From NCBI GenBank assembly GCA_023954015.1, contig JAMLIS010000005.1, forward strand, positions 147,662 to 211,661: DNA of 64,000 nt. The letters are read 5' to 3'. The translations under genes and the position numbers were made by a program. The DNA comes from Burkholderiaceae bacterium. GTDB taxonomy: Bacteria > Pseudomonadota > Gammaproteobacteria > Burkholderiales > Burkholderiaceae_E. The notes beneath the pieces are model-generated. The model was not told the DNA's origin, searched no databases, and saw only the letters and a list, made by a program, of their open reading frames with translations. This document shows positions 32,806-40,819 of the stretch, one piece after another. Within the stretch, counting starts at the first letter, position 1; each line of letters opens with the position of its first letter.

Positions 32806-33632
32806 ACGTCGCGACGATCGCGATGCACGAGGTGCGCATCGGCATGCGCAATCGCTGGGCGGTGGCGACCACGCTCGTGCTCGCCGCGCTCGCGCTGTCG
32901 CTCGCGCTGCTCGGCAGTGCGCCCACCGGAGTCGTGAAGACCGATCCGTTGGCCGTCGTCGTCGTGAGCCTGTCGTCGCTCACGATCCTGCTGATTCCGC
33001 TGATCGCGCTGATGCTGTCGTTCGACGCGATCGTGGGCGAACACGAACGCGGCACGCTGGCGCTGCTGCTGTCGTATCCGGTGGCCCGCTGGCAGGTCGT
33101 CGTCGGCAAGATCGTCGGACAGACGGCGATCCTCGGCGTGGCCACGGTCCTCGGCTATGGCGCCGCCGCGATCGCGATCGCGATCGGGAAGACCGGTGCG
33201 GCCGTGCAGCCGGCGTGGGGCGCCTTCGCCGCCCTGGTGGGCACGTCGATCCTGCTCGGCGCGAGCTTCGTGGCGCTCGGCTGCCTGGCGAGCGCGCTCG
33301 TGCGCGAGCGGGCGACCGCGGCGGGAATCGCGGTCGCGCTGTGGCTTTTCTTCGTGCTGCTGTACGACACCGCGCTGCTCGGCGTGCTCGTCGCCGACCA
33401 GGGGCGAACGCTCGGACGCACTGCGCTCGACGCGCTGCTGCTGCTCAATCCGGCCGACGCGTACCGGCTGTTCAACATGAGCGCGAGCGATGCCGTCTCG
33501 GTCTACAGCGGCATGGCCGGGCCGGGCGACGCGAGTCGCTTGCCGATCGCGGCGCTGCTCGGCGCGCTCGTTGCCTGGGTCGTCGTTCCCGCACTCGCGG
33601 CGGTGGCGGTGTTTCGGCGCAGAGCGGTATGA
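32802..33632 (+). CDS. nosY: NosY, ABC transporter permease for NosZ maturation
   Basis: This is the membrane partner of NosF. The 276-residue protein has about six helices and the NosY phrases MHEVRIGMRNRWAVATT, SFDAIVGEHERGTLALLLSYPVARWQVVVGK and LLLLNPADAYRLFNMS. It starts at GTG overlapping the nosF stop and ends overlapping the nosL start (ATGA), so nosDFYLX is translationally coupled throughout. Confidence 0.95.
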   Translation: MNVATIAMHEVRIGMRNRWAVATTLVLAALALSLALLGSAPTGVVKTDPLAVVVVSLSSLTILLIPLIALMLSFDAIVGEHERGTLALLLSYPVARWQVVVGKIVGQTAILGVATVLGYGAAAIAIAIGKTGAAVQPAWGAFAALVGTSILLGASFVALGCLASALVRERATAAGIAVALWLFFVLLYDTALLGVLVADQGRTLGRTALDALLLLNPADAYRLFNMSASDAVSVYSGMAGPGDASRLPIAALLGALVAWVVVPALAAVAVFRRRAV

Positions 33633-34228
33633 CGGGCGCCTCGACGCCGTTGCCGATCGAGCGTCTCTCGATGCGCGCGAAGCGGCGCGCGCGGCCCTTC
33701 GCCGCCATGCTCGTCGTCGCGGCGGCCGGCTCGATGCTTGCCGGTTGCCAGCAGGGTGCGCCTTCGGCCGCCCGGACACCGACGCCCGACGAAGTGCTCG
33801 CCGAAGCCACCGGCTACTACTGCGGAATGCTGCTGTCCGACCACGAGGGGCCGAAAGGGCAGGTGCATCTGGCCGGTCGCGACGCGCCGCTGTGGTTTTC
33901 TTCGGTGCGCGATACGCTCGCGTTCCTGCGGCTGCCCGAGGAACCGCGCGAGATCACCGCGGTCTACGTCAACGACATGGCGCGCGCGAAGAACTGGGCG
34001 CAGCCCGAGCCCGGTGCCTGGGTCGAGGCGCACGGCGCGTGGTTCGTGCTCGGCAGCGACCGGTCGGGCGGGATGGGCGCTCCCGAGGCGATACCCTTCT
34101 CGCGCGAGGACGCCGCGCGGGACTTCGCCGCGCAGCGTGGCGGGCGACTCGCGCGGCTTGCAGAGATTCCGGACGACTACGTGCTGGGCGCGGTCGGTGC
34201 GGGCGCTCAGGAACGAGGTGAACGATGA
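33629..34228 (+). CDS. nosL: NosL, outer-membrane copper-binding lipoprotein
   Basis: NosL is a Cu(I) chaperone that delivers copper to apo-NosZ. The 199-residue precursor has a lipobox LAGC (Cys40) and the family signature YYCGMLLSDHEGPKGQVHL, containing the Cys, Met and His that bind copper. YVNDMARAKNW and WFVLGS are further NosL features. Starting at the ATG that overlaps nosY gives a long signal; an ATG at 33671 (MRAKRRARPF) would give a more standard 25-residue signal. Confidence 0.93.
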   Translation: MTGASTPLPIERLSMRAKRRARPFAAMLVVAAAGSMLAGCQQGAPSAARTPTPDEVLAEATGYYCGMLLSDHEGPKGQVHLAGRDAPLWFSSVRDTLAFLRLPEEPREITAVYVNDMARAKNWAQPEPGAWVEAHGAWFVLGSDRSGGMGAPEAIPFSREDAARDFAAQRGGRLARLAEIPDDYVLGAVGAGAQERGER

Positions 34229-35244
34229 GATCGATGGTCGAGCGCAGGCGCTTCCTGGCGGTGGTGGGCGCATCGGCGGCGTGCGCCGGATTTCCGCCGG
34301 CGCGCGCCGCGGCGCGCAGCGCGCCGGACCCCGTCGTCTGGAAGGGAACGGCGCTCGGCGCGCTCGCCTCGATCACGCTCGTGCACGAGGACCGCGCGCA
34401 CGCGCGCCGCGTTCTCGATGCGTGCCTCGAAGAGGTCGAGCGCCTCGAGCGGGTCTTCAGCCTGTATCGCGCCGACTCGGCGCTGGTGCGGCTGAACGAT
34501 GCGGGCGAGCTGCGTGCGCCGCCGCCGGAACTGGTCGAGCTGCTGTCGGCATCGCTCGCGCTCGCGCGTGCCAGCGCCGGCGCCTTCGATCCGACGATCC
34601 AGCCGCTGTACCGCCTGTACGAAGCGCATTTCCGTGCGCCGGACGCGGCGCCCGAAGGGCCCGACGACACCGCGGTTGCCGGTGCGCTGCGCCGGGTCGA
34701 CCACCGACGCGTCGAGGTCGGCGCAGATCGCATCGCGCTCGGCGCGCGCGGGATGGCGCTGACGCTGAACGGTATCGCGCAGGGATACGTCACCGACCGC
34801 GTCGCCGACCGGCTGCGCGGCGACGGCTTCGCCGGGGTGGCGATCGACCTGGGCGAAGCGCGCGCGGCCGGTCGCCGCGCCGACGGCAGGGCGTGGACGG
34901 CGGCGGTAGTCGACCCGGACGAGCCGTCGCGCACGCTGTTCGAGTTGACGATGGGCGACGGTGCGGGGCAGGTCGCGGCACTGGCCACTTCGGCCGGCGC
35001 CGGCACGCGCTTCGGAGCGGACCCGCGCGTGCACCACCTGTTCGATCCGCGCACGGGCCGCAGCGCGAACCGCCATGCGTCGGTGTCGGTGGCGGCCTCG
35101 CGCGCGACGGTCGCCGACGGGCTGTCGACCGCGCTGTCGATCGTCGCACCCGAGCGAGCGCGAGCGTTGCTCGCGGCGTATCCGGCGGCGCGCGCGTGGC
35201 TGCTGCACGTCGACGGAACGATCGAGACGATGCCGGCCGGCTGA
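34225..35244 (+). CDS. nosX: NosX/ApbE-type FMN transferase
   Basis: ApbE-family enzymes attach FMN covalently to a threonine in [D/S]xxSGAT motifs. In nos clusters the target is NosR, and both NosR copies here have such a motif. The 339-residue precursor starts with a twin-arginine-like signal (ERRRFLAVVGASAA). It shows ApbE elements: FSLYRADSALVRLN, GAFDPTIQPLYRLY, LNGIAQGYVTDRVADRL, and the C-terminal HHLFDPRTGRSA. The usual DLGG turn is DLGEARAAG here. It overlaps nosL by ATGA and lies 76 bp before nosR2. Confidence 0.92.
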   Translation: MRSMVERRRFLAVVGASAACAGFPPARAAARSAPDPVVWKGTALGALASITLVHEDRAHARRVLDACLEEVERLERVFSLYRADSALVRLNDAGELRAPPPELVELLSASLALARASAGAFDPTIQPLYRLYEAHFRAPDAAPEGPDDTAVAGALRRVDHRRVEVGADRIALGARGMALTLNGIAQGYVTDRVADRLRGDGFAGVAIDLGEARAAGRRADGRAWTAAVVDPDEPSRTLFELTMGDGAGQVAALATSAGAGTRFGADPRVHHLFDPRTGRSANRHASVSVAASRATVADGLSTALSIVAPERARALLAAYPAARAWLLHVDGTIETMPAG

Positions 35245-35304
35245 CCGCACTGCGCGCGCGGACCGATCGCCGCGAACGTCGGCGGAGCCGACTTGTCGCG
35301 GCCT

Positions 35305-35310
35305 TATACT
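35305..35310 (+). promoter_or_regulatory. Candidate -10 box (TATACT) of nosR2
   Basis: TATACT lies only 10 bases before the nosR2 ATG. This would place the transcription start within a few bases of the start codon (leaderless or nearly so). Its surroundings match those at nosR1. No -35 box is obvious. Confidence 0.4.
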
Positions 35311-35320
35311 GGCGCCGCTC

Positions 35321-37747
35321 ATGATCAGTGTCCCCAGCTCGCCGAGCGCGAATCGCCGGCGGATCGCAACCTTCGTCGCATGGGCGGCCGTCCTCTGGAT
35401 CGCGTTGACCGGCGCGACCGCCTTCGCGCAGAACAAGCCCCCGCTGCTCGACGCCTACCTGTCCCGGTTGTCGGCGGCCGACGTATATCCGGGTGCCGAC
35501 CGCTTCGGACCCGTGCACGGCTCGCCGCCGGTTGCGCCGGTGTTCCGGGCCAACGAGCGCGTCGGCTTCGCGTACCTGACCTCGGACTTCGTCGACACGC
35601 GCGGCTATTCGGGCAAGGCGATCCACACCGTCGTCGCCCTGGACAACAGCGCGACCATCGTCGGGCTGCGCATCGTCGAGCACAGCGAGCCGATCCTGAT
35701 GGTCGGCGTTCCCGAGAAGCGCATCGTCGAGGCGTTGAACATCTATCTCGGCTTCAATCCGGTGCGCGCGCGCGCGGCCGGCAGCGGGCCGCCGCAGGCC
35801 GACATCGTGAGCGGCGCCACCGCGACCGTGCTGATCCTCGGCGAGTCGGTGGTGCGCTCGGCGAGCCGCGTCGCGCGCATGCTGCAACTCGGCGCGGCCG
35901 CCGTGGCACCGGCTGTTGCCGGAACACCCGGTGCCGCCGGGCCGGCGGGCGGCGCCGCCGGCGCTCCGGGCGCTCCGGGCGCTGCGCCGACCGCGGGCGC
36001 CGCCCGTGGCACGACCGCCGGACGCGCGGACGCCCGCGTCGTCGATCCGACGGCGGGCAGCGTCACCGACTGGACGACGCTGCGCAACGAGGGCGCGATC
36101 GCGCATCTTCGCGTGACCGCCGGCGATGTGAACCGGGCATTTGCCGAATCGGGGAACATCGAGGCGGCGAAGCTGACGCAGACCGGAACGCCCGACGCCG
36201 CCTTCATCGACCTGTACGCGACGCTCGTTTCGCAGCCGTCGATCGGCCGCAGCCTGCTCGACGCGAGCGAGTACGCCAGCGTGCAGCGGATGCTGGCCCC
36301 GGGGCAGCAGGCGGTGCTCGTCGCCGCCAGCGGCCGTTATTCGTTCAAGGGCTCGTCGTGGTTCCGCGGCGGCATCTTCGATCGCATCGCGCTGATCCAG
36401 GGTGTCGAGACGATCCGTTTCTGGGATCGCCATCACCTGCGCGTCGGACGCCTGGTCGCCGACGACGCGCCCGAGCTGCGCGAGATCGGCGTGTTCGCGA
36501 TTCCCGAAGGCGTCGAGTTCGATCCGACCGCACCGTGGCAGTTGCAGCTGCTCGTGCAGCAGCAGACCGGCAAGCTCGAGCAGGCCTTCGTCTCGTTCTC
36601 GCTCCCCTACCGGCTACCCGAGCGTTACACGAAGCCGGCGCCGCCGCCGGCCGCAGCGCCCACGGCAGCGCCGGCGACCGGTGCGACGCCGACGAGCGGC
36701 GCCGCAGCGGACGCGACCTCGGCCGCTGCCGCATCCGTCGCCTCGGAATCCGCCCCGGACGCGCTCGACGATGCCGACGAGGTCCCGCTGTGGCAGCGGA
36801 TCTGGGAAAGCCGGATCGCGTCGATCGTCGTGCTGGCGCTGATGCTCGGCGTGCTGACGATCATCTTCTTCTTCCAGAACCTGATCGTCCCGCGCGAGAA
36901 GCTGTTCGACCGGATCCGCCTCGTGTACCTCGCGGTCACGCTGCTGTGGCTCGGCTGGGTCGCGCAGGCGCAGCTGTCGGTGGTCAACGTGCTGACGTTC
37001 ACCAACTCGCTGCGCACGGGCTTTCGCTGGGAGTCGTTCCTCGTCGATCCGCTGATCTTCATCCTCTGGTGCTCGGTGGCGGCGGCGCTGCTGTTCTGGG
37101 GGCGCGGGCCCTTCTGTGGATGGCTGTGTCCGTTCGGCGCGTTGCAGGAGCTGACGAACCGGGCGGCGAAGGCGCTGAAAGTGCCGCAGGTCCGCATTCC
37201 GTGGGGCGTGCACGAGCGGCTGTGGCCGATCAAGTACATCGTGTTCCTGGTGCTCTTCGGGGTTTCGCTGGGCTCGCTGATCTGGGCCGAGCGGCTGGCG
37301 GAGATCGAGCCGTTCAAGACGGCGATCGTGCTGCGCTTCATGCGCGAATGGTGGTTCGTCGCGTTCGCGCTGGCGCTGTTGGCGGCGGGGCTGTTCGTCG
37401 AGCGCTTCTTCTGCCGCTACCTGTGTCCGCTGGGCGCGGCGCTGGCGATTCCGGGTCGGATGCGCATGTTCGACTGGCTGCGCCGGTACCGCGAGTGCGG
37501 CAATCCGTGCATGCGCTGCTACAACGAGTGCCCGGTGGAGGCGATCCATCCGGAGGGGCACATCAACCCGAACGAGTGCATCAGCTGCCTGCACTGCCAG
37601 GTGCTGTACCACCACGACTACAAGTGCCCGGTGCGCATCCAGCGGCGCGTCAAGCGCGAGAAGCGCGAGGCGACGGCGCGTCCGACGCCGCCGGCCGCGG
37701 TCGACACGAAGGTGGCCGTGCACCGGCGGCTGGGCGACCTCGCGTGA
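35321..37747 (+). CDS. nosR: NosR-type flavin/iron-sulfur membrane protein (copy 2)
   Basis: This is a second complete NosR of 808 residues with the same plan as copy 1: signal peptide ending near TAFA, FMN domain with DIVSGAT (Thr167), membrane part with two CxxxCP motifs, and a 2[4Fe-4S] C-terminus. It has two extra low-complexity inserts, Gly/Ala/Pro-rich at about 198-232 and Ala/Pro/Thr-rich at about 440-485. The N-terminal two thirds clearly diverge from copy 1, whereas residues 573-781 are encoded by identical DNA. No frame damage is seen, so both copies look functional. It lies downstream of nosX, in the reverse of the usual nosR-first order. Confidence 0.94.
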   Translation: MISVPSSPSANRRRIATFVAWAAVLWIALTGATAFAQNKPPLLDAYLSRLSAADVYPGADRFGPVHGSPPVAPVFRANERVGFAYLTSDFVDTRGYSGKAIHTVVALDNSATIVGLRIVEHSEPILMVGVPEKRIVEALNIYLGFNPVRARAAGSGPPQADIVSGATATVLILGESVVRSASRVARMLQLGAAAVAPAVAGTPGAAGPAGGAAGAPGAPGAAPTAGAARGTTAGRADARVVDPTAGSVTDWTTLRNEGAIAHLRVTAGDVNRAFAESGNIEAAKLTQTGTPDAAFIDLYATLVSQPSIGRSLLDASEYASVQRMLAPGQQAVLVAASGRYSFKGSSWFRGGIFDRIALIQGVETIRFWDRHHLRVGRLVADDAPELREIGVFAIPEGVEFDPTAPWQLQLLVQQQTGKLEQAFVSFSLPYRLPERYTKPAPPPAAAPTAAPATGATPTSGAAADATSAAAASVASESAPDALDDADEVPLWQRIWESRIASIVVLALMLGVLTIIFFFQNLIVPREKLFDRIRLVYLAVTLLWLGWVAQAQLSVVNVLTFTNSLRTGFRWESFLVDPLIFILWCSVAAALLFWGRGPFCGWLCPFGALQELTNRAAKALKVPQVRIPWGVHERLWPIKYIVFLVLFGVSLGSLIWAERLAEIEPFKTAIVLRFMREWWFVAFALALLAAGLFVERFFCRYLCPLGAALAIPGRMRMFDWLRRYRECGNPCMRCYNECPVEAIHPEGHINPNECISCLHCQVLYHHDYKCPVRIQRRVKREKREATARPTPPAAVDTKVAVHRRLGDLA
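36855..37665 (+). repeat. Long direct repeat, copy B (3' part of nosR2)
   Basis: Partner of 27487-28297. The block 37037-37665 has no base difference from 27669-28297. Both copies are in the same orientation, so nosZDFYLX lies between direct repeats. Confidence 0.95.
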
Positions 37748-37793
37748 CGCGGGCGCCGGCGCGCGAGGCGCGCCGGCTTGCGGCCCGGCTTGC

Positions 37794-38522
37794 TCAGAGC
37801 GCTCCGAGCAGCTCGGCCAGCTCGGCGGGCCGGTCGACCATCACGTCGTGGCTGCAGGCGATCTTCTCGATCCGCCATCCGTCCGCGCCCTCGTACAGCT
37901 TCGCGAAATGGCGGAACGGGCTCGGATCCCATCCGTCGGCGAGCACGTAGACGCGTTCTTTCACTTGCTCGAGACCGCCGCCCGACAGCAGCAGCGGCAT
38001 CTCGAAGGTGGCGAGCGCCTGCGCCACGCAGCGCCGGTCGACCCACGCGCGGTTCGCCTCGTCGATGTTGAACATCGCGGCGGGGATCGGTTGCATCAGC
38101 CCGCTGTGCGATGCGGCGGCGGTGCCGCGGAAAGCGCCGAGGAACTGCGCGGCAATCTCCGGCGCCAGTGCGGCGTCGAGGAGGCCGTTCAGCGAATCGC
38201 CGTTCCTCGGGACGAAGGCGTCGAGATAGACGAGCGTGCGGATCCGGCCGGCGAGGCGGTCGGCGACGCCGGTGACGACCATGCCGCCGTACGAGTGGCC
38301 GCACAGCACGATGTCGTCGAGTTCCTCGGCCTCGATGCAGCCGACCACGTCGCGAATATGCGTTTCGAGCGTGATCGCCTCGCTCGACTGGTGTGCGCGT
38401 TCGCCGACGCCGGTGTGCGTAGGCGTGACGACGACGTGCCCTGCCGCGCGCAGCGCGCGTGCCGTGTCGCGCCAGCACCAGCCGCCGTGCCAGGCGCCGT
38501 GCACCAGGACGATGTTCGCCAT
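37794..38522 (-). CDS. Alpha/beta hydrolase (EstC/hydroxynitrile-lyase-like esterase)
   Basis: This is a 242-residue single-domain hydrolase. The N-terminus IVLVHGAWHGGWCWRDTARAL gives the oxyanion-hole HGAWHG. The nucleophile Ser is in GHSYGGMVV (about residue 78), and the catalytic His is in SHDVMVDRP near the C-terminus. These features match the small plant-hydroxynitrile-lyase-like esterase group. The substrate is unknown. It is isolated on the minus strand, 47 bp after nosR2 (convergent) and divergent from the AmpG-like gene. Confidence 0.85.
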   Translation of the reverse strand: MANIVLVHGAWHGGWCWRDTARALRAAGHVVVTPTHTGVGERAHQSSEAITLETHIRDVVGCIEAEELDDIVLCGHSYGGMVVTGVADRLAGRIRTLVYLDAFVPRNGDSLNGLLDAALAPEIAAQFLGAFRGTAAASHSGLMQPIPAAMFNIDEANRAWVDRRCVAQALATFEMPLLLSGGGLEQVKERVYVLADGWDPSPFRHFAKLYEGADGWRIEKIACSHDVMVDRPAELAELLGAL

Positions 38523-38635
38523 TCGATCTCCTCCTCGTGGAGCGGGCCCGATGTCGCCGCGGCCGAATGCCGGGCGCGAGCCGTCGCACCGTCATCGTAT
38601 TGCGCACGGCCCGCTGCGGGTACACTTCCGGCGCC

Positions 38636-40129
38636 GTGTCGTCGCGTCCGCTCGTGCAGGTCTTCGCCAACCGCCGCATTGCGGCGATGCTCCTGCTCGG
38701 TTTCGCCAGCGGACTGCCGCTGGCGCTGTCGGCCGGAACGCTGCAGGCCTGGCTCACCGTCGAGGGGCTCGACGTGAAGACGATCGGTTTCTTCGCGCTC
38801 GCCGGCCTGCCGTACACCTTCAAGTTCGTCTGGGCTCCGCTGGCCGATCGCTTCGAGCCGCCGCTGCTCGGGCGGCGGCGCGGCTGGCTGTTCGTCACCC
38901 AGCTCGGGCTGGCAGCGGCGTGTTTCGTGATGGCCACGCTCGATCCCGTCGCCGCGGTCGGCGCGGTGGGCGCCTGCGCGGTGGCGATCGCATTCCTGTC
39001 GGCGTCGCAGGACATCGTCTTCGATGCCTATCGCACCGACCTGCTTCCCGACGAGGAGCGCGGCGCCGGCGCAGCGGTGTCGGTGCTCGGCTACCGCATC
39101 GCGATGCTCGTCTCGGGCGGACTGGCGATGATCGTCGCCGACCAGTGGCTCGGCTGGCCGGGCATGTTCCGTTCGATGGGCGTGCTGTTCGCCGTGCTGT
39201 CGCTGGCCACGGTGTGGGCGCCGAAGGCGCCGAAAGCGGCGCCGATCGCCAGCGACGTACGCGCCGAGCTGACCGGTTTCGTCGCGATGCTCGCGGTCGG
39301 CTTCGGCGCGTTCTGGCTGTTGCGCCAGCTGCCGTGGCACTGGCTCGGCACCGGCCGCTTCGCCTCGCTGGCCGCCGACACGATCGCGCTCGTGCTCGCC
39401 TGCGTGGCGGCGCTGCAGGCCGCGCGCCGGGCCGGCTTCCCGTCGTTCCTCGCTCCGTGGGATGCGTTCTTTCGCCGCGATCGCGCGGTCGCGTTGCTCG
39501 CGATGATCGTGCTGTACAAGCTCGGCGACGCCTTTGCCGGCAGCCTGTCGACGACCTTTCTGATCCGTGGAGCGGGCTTCACGCCCACCGAAGTCGGCGC
39601 CGTCAACAAGGTGCTCGGCCTGGCGGCGACGATCGTCGGCGCCCTCGCCGGCGGCGCGTGGCTGGCGAAGCGCCCGCTGTACGCGTCGCTGATGCTGTTC
39701 GGCGTGCTGCAGGCGGTGTCGAACTTCGGTTACTGGCTGCTGTCGATCGCGCCGAAGAGCTACGCATTGATGGCGACGGCGATCGGCTTCGAGAACCTGT
39801 GCGGCGGCATGGGCACCGCGGCCTTCGTGGCGTTCCTGATGGCGCTCACCGACCGGCGCTTCTCGGCGGCCCAGTACGCGCTGCTGTCCGCCCTTGCCGC
39901 CGTCGGACGCGTCTACGTCGGTCCGGTATCGGGCGTGTACGTCGACGCTTTCGGATGGCCGTCCTTCTTCGTGTTCTCGGTGGTCGCGGCGCTGCCCGGC
40001 CTGGCGCTGCTGCGCTGGCTGCGCGCCGACGTGCACGGGCTCGACGCTGCGCGCGAGGCTTCGCTCGACGGCGGGCCGCCCGCGAGCGAAGCCTCCGCAC
40101 GCTCGGCGCCTGCCGTCGTGCGCCGTTGA
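38636..40129 (+). CDS. ampG: AmpG-like MFS permease (muropeptide uptake)
   Basis: AmpG imports anhydromuropeptides for cell-wall recycling. The 497-residue protein has about 12-14 helices. It shows the AmpG pattern FASGLPLALSAGTLQAWLT, then PYTFKFVWAPLADRF, SASQDIVFDAYRTDLLP, YKLGDAFAGSLSTTFLI and the late FENLCGGMGTAAFVAFLMALT. The GTG at 38636 begins SSRPLVQVFANRR; it is preceded by TACACT nine bases upstream and no Shine-Dalgarno, suggesting a near-leaderless message. The C-terminal 30 residues are low complexity. Confidence 0.88.
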   Translation: MSSRPLVQVFANRRIAAMLLLGFASGLPLALSAGTLQAWLTVEGLDVKTIGFFALAGLPYTFKFVWAPLADRFEPPLLGRRRGWLFVTQLGLAAACFVMATLDPVAAVGAVGACAVAIAFLSASQDIVFDAYRTDLLPDEERGAGAAVSVLGYRIAMLVSGGLAMIVADQWLGWPGMFRSMGVLFAVLSLATVWAPKAPKAAPIASDVRAELTGFVAMLAVGFGAFWLLRQLPWHWLGTGRFASLAADTIALVLACVAALQAARRAGFPSFLAPWDAFFRRDRAVALLAMIVLYKLGDAFAGSLSTTFLIRGAGFTPTEVGAVNKVLGLAATIVGALAGGAWLAKRPLYASLMLFGVLQAVSNFGYWLLSIAPKSYALMATAIGFENLCGGMGTAAFVAFLMALTDRRFSAAQYALLSALAAVGRVYVGPVSGVYVDAFGWPSFFVFSVVAALPGLALLRWLRADVHGLDAAREASLDGGPPASEASARSAPAVVRR

Positions 40130-40211
40130 GGGCACGCGGGCGCTCGAAGGCGCATTCGGAGGGGCCCGACGCAGCGGGTGAAGAAACCGCGGCGCCCGGG
40201 TTCACGACGAA

Positions 40212-40592
40212 TCAGTGCAGCTCCTGGTGCAGGCACAGGTAGTTGCCCTCGGAATCGCGGAACCATGCGGCCTTCTCCGAGCCGAGCACGCAGACGTGAT
40301 CGACCGTATGCAGCTCGGGCAGGTCGTAGTCCTCGAAGACGACCCCCTTGGCCTCGAGCTCCGACAGTTCCTTCTCGATGTCGTCGACCTCGAAGCTGAG
40401 CGCGGTGTGTTCGGCGGGGCGCGCACCCGGTCGCGGCAGCAGCGCGATCACCGCGTTCGAGCAGCGGTAGCGCATCGCGCCGTCGGGCGAGGCGCCCAGC
40501 GGCTCGAGGCCGAGCTTGTCTTCGTAGAAGCGGCGTGCGCGGTCGAGATCGGCGACGGCCAGCATCGTCGTCACGGGAGCCAGGTTCAGCAT
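40212..40592 (-). CDS. Glyoxalase/bleomycin-resistance (VOC) family protein
   Basis: This is a 126-residue vicinal-oxygen-chelate protein with the two beta-alpha-beta-beta-beta halves: VTTMLAVADLDRARRFYEDKLGL at the start and AAWFRDSEGNYLCLHQ at the end. Potential metal ligands are His63 or so in EHTALSFEVDD and Glu in DSEGNYLCL. The reaction is unknown; the family covers isomerases, dioxygenases and resistance proteins. It is a single gene on the minus strand with no partner. Confidence 0.82.
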   Translation of the reverse strand: MLNLAPVTTMLAVADLDRARRFYEDKLGLEPLGASPDGAMRYRCSNAVIALLPRPGARPAEHTALSFEVDDIEKELSELEAKGVVFEDYDLPELHTVDHVCVLGSEKAAWFRDSEGNYLCLHQELH

Positions 40593-40668
40593 CGCAGTCT
40601 CCGTGAGGGAAGGGAATTCGGATTATTCGCCGATCCGGTTGCGCCGAAAAGCGCCTCCAGCGCGCACT

Positions 40669-40785
40669 CGCGCGAGTGCACCGAGCGCTGGCGCGAGCGC
40701 ACCGAGCGCTCGCGCGAGCGCACCGAGCGCTGGCGCGAGCGCACCGAGCGCTGGCGCGAGTGCACCGAGCGCTGGCGCGAGTGCA
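40669..40785. repeat. 21-bp tandem repeat, five full copies plus a partial
   Basis: Units begin at 40681, 40702, 40723, 40744 and 40765, each CCGAGCGCTGGCGCGAGYGCA with single-base variants; a partial unit starts at 40669. The period is seven codons, so several frames stay open across it by chance. It fills the space between the VOC gene and the thiolase gene. Confidence 0.92.
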
Positions 40786-40788
40786 CAA

Positions 40789-40811
40789 TCCCGGGTTCCA
40801 CCAACCCGGGA
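40789..40811 (+). promoter_or_regulatory. Perfect 9-bp hairpin over the thiolase ribosome site
   Basis: TCCCGGGTT and AACCCGGGA pair perfectly around a five-base loop, ending eight bases before the GTG start at 40820. The 3' arm contains the only purine-rich segment (GGGA) that could serve as ribosome site. It could block translation initiation, or act as a terminator for readthrough. Confidence 0.5.
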
Positions 40812-40819
40812 ATCCTGCC

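Noticed and set aside
40669..40785. CRISPR array
   Set aside because: Repeats are directly contiguous 21-mers without spacers, and no cas gene is in the window.
40676..40819. HRALARA heptad repeat as a thiolase N-terminal extension or a secreted repeat protein
   Set aside because: The 21-bp DNA repeat is open in several frames on both strands, and PcaF-type enzymes start at the residue encoded at 40820.
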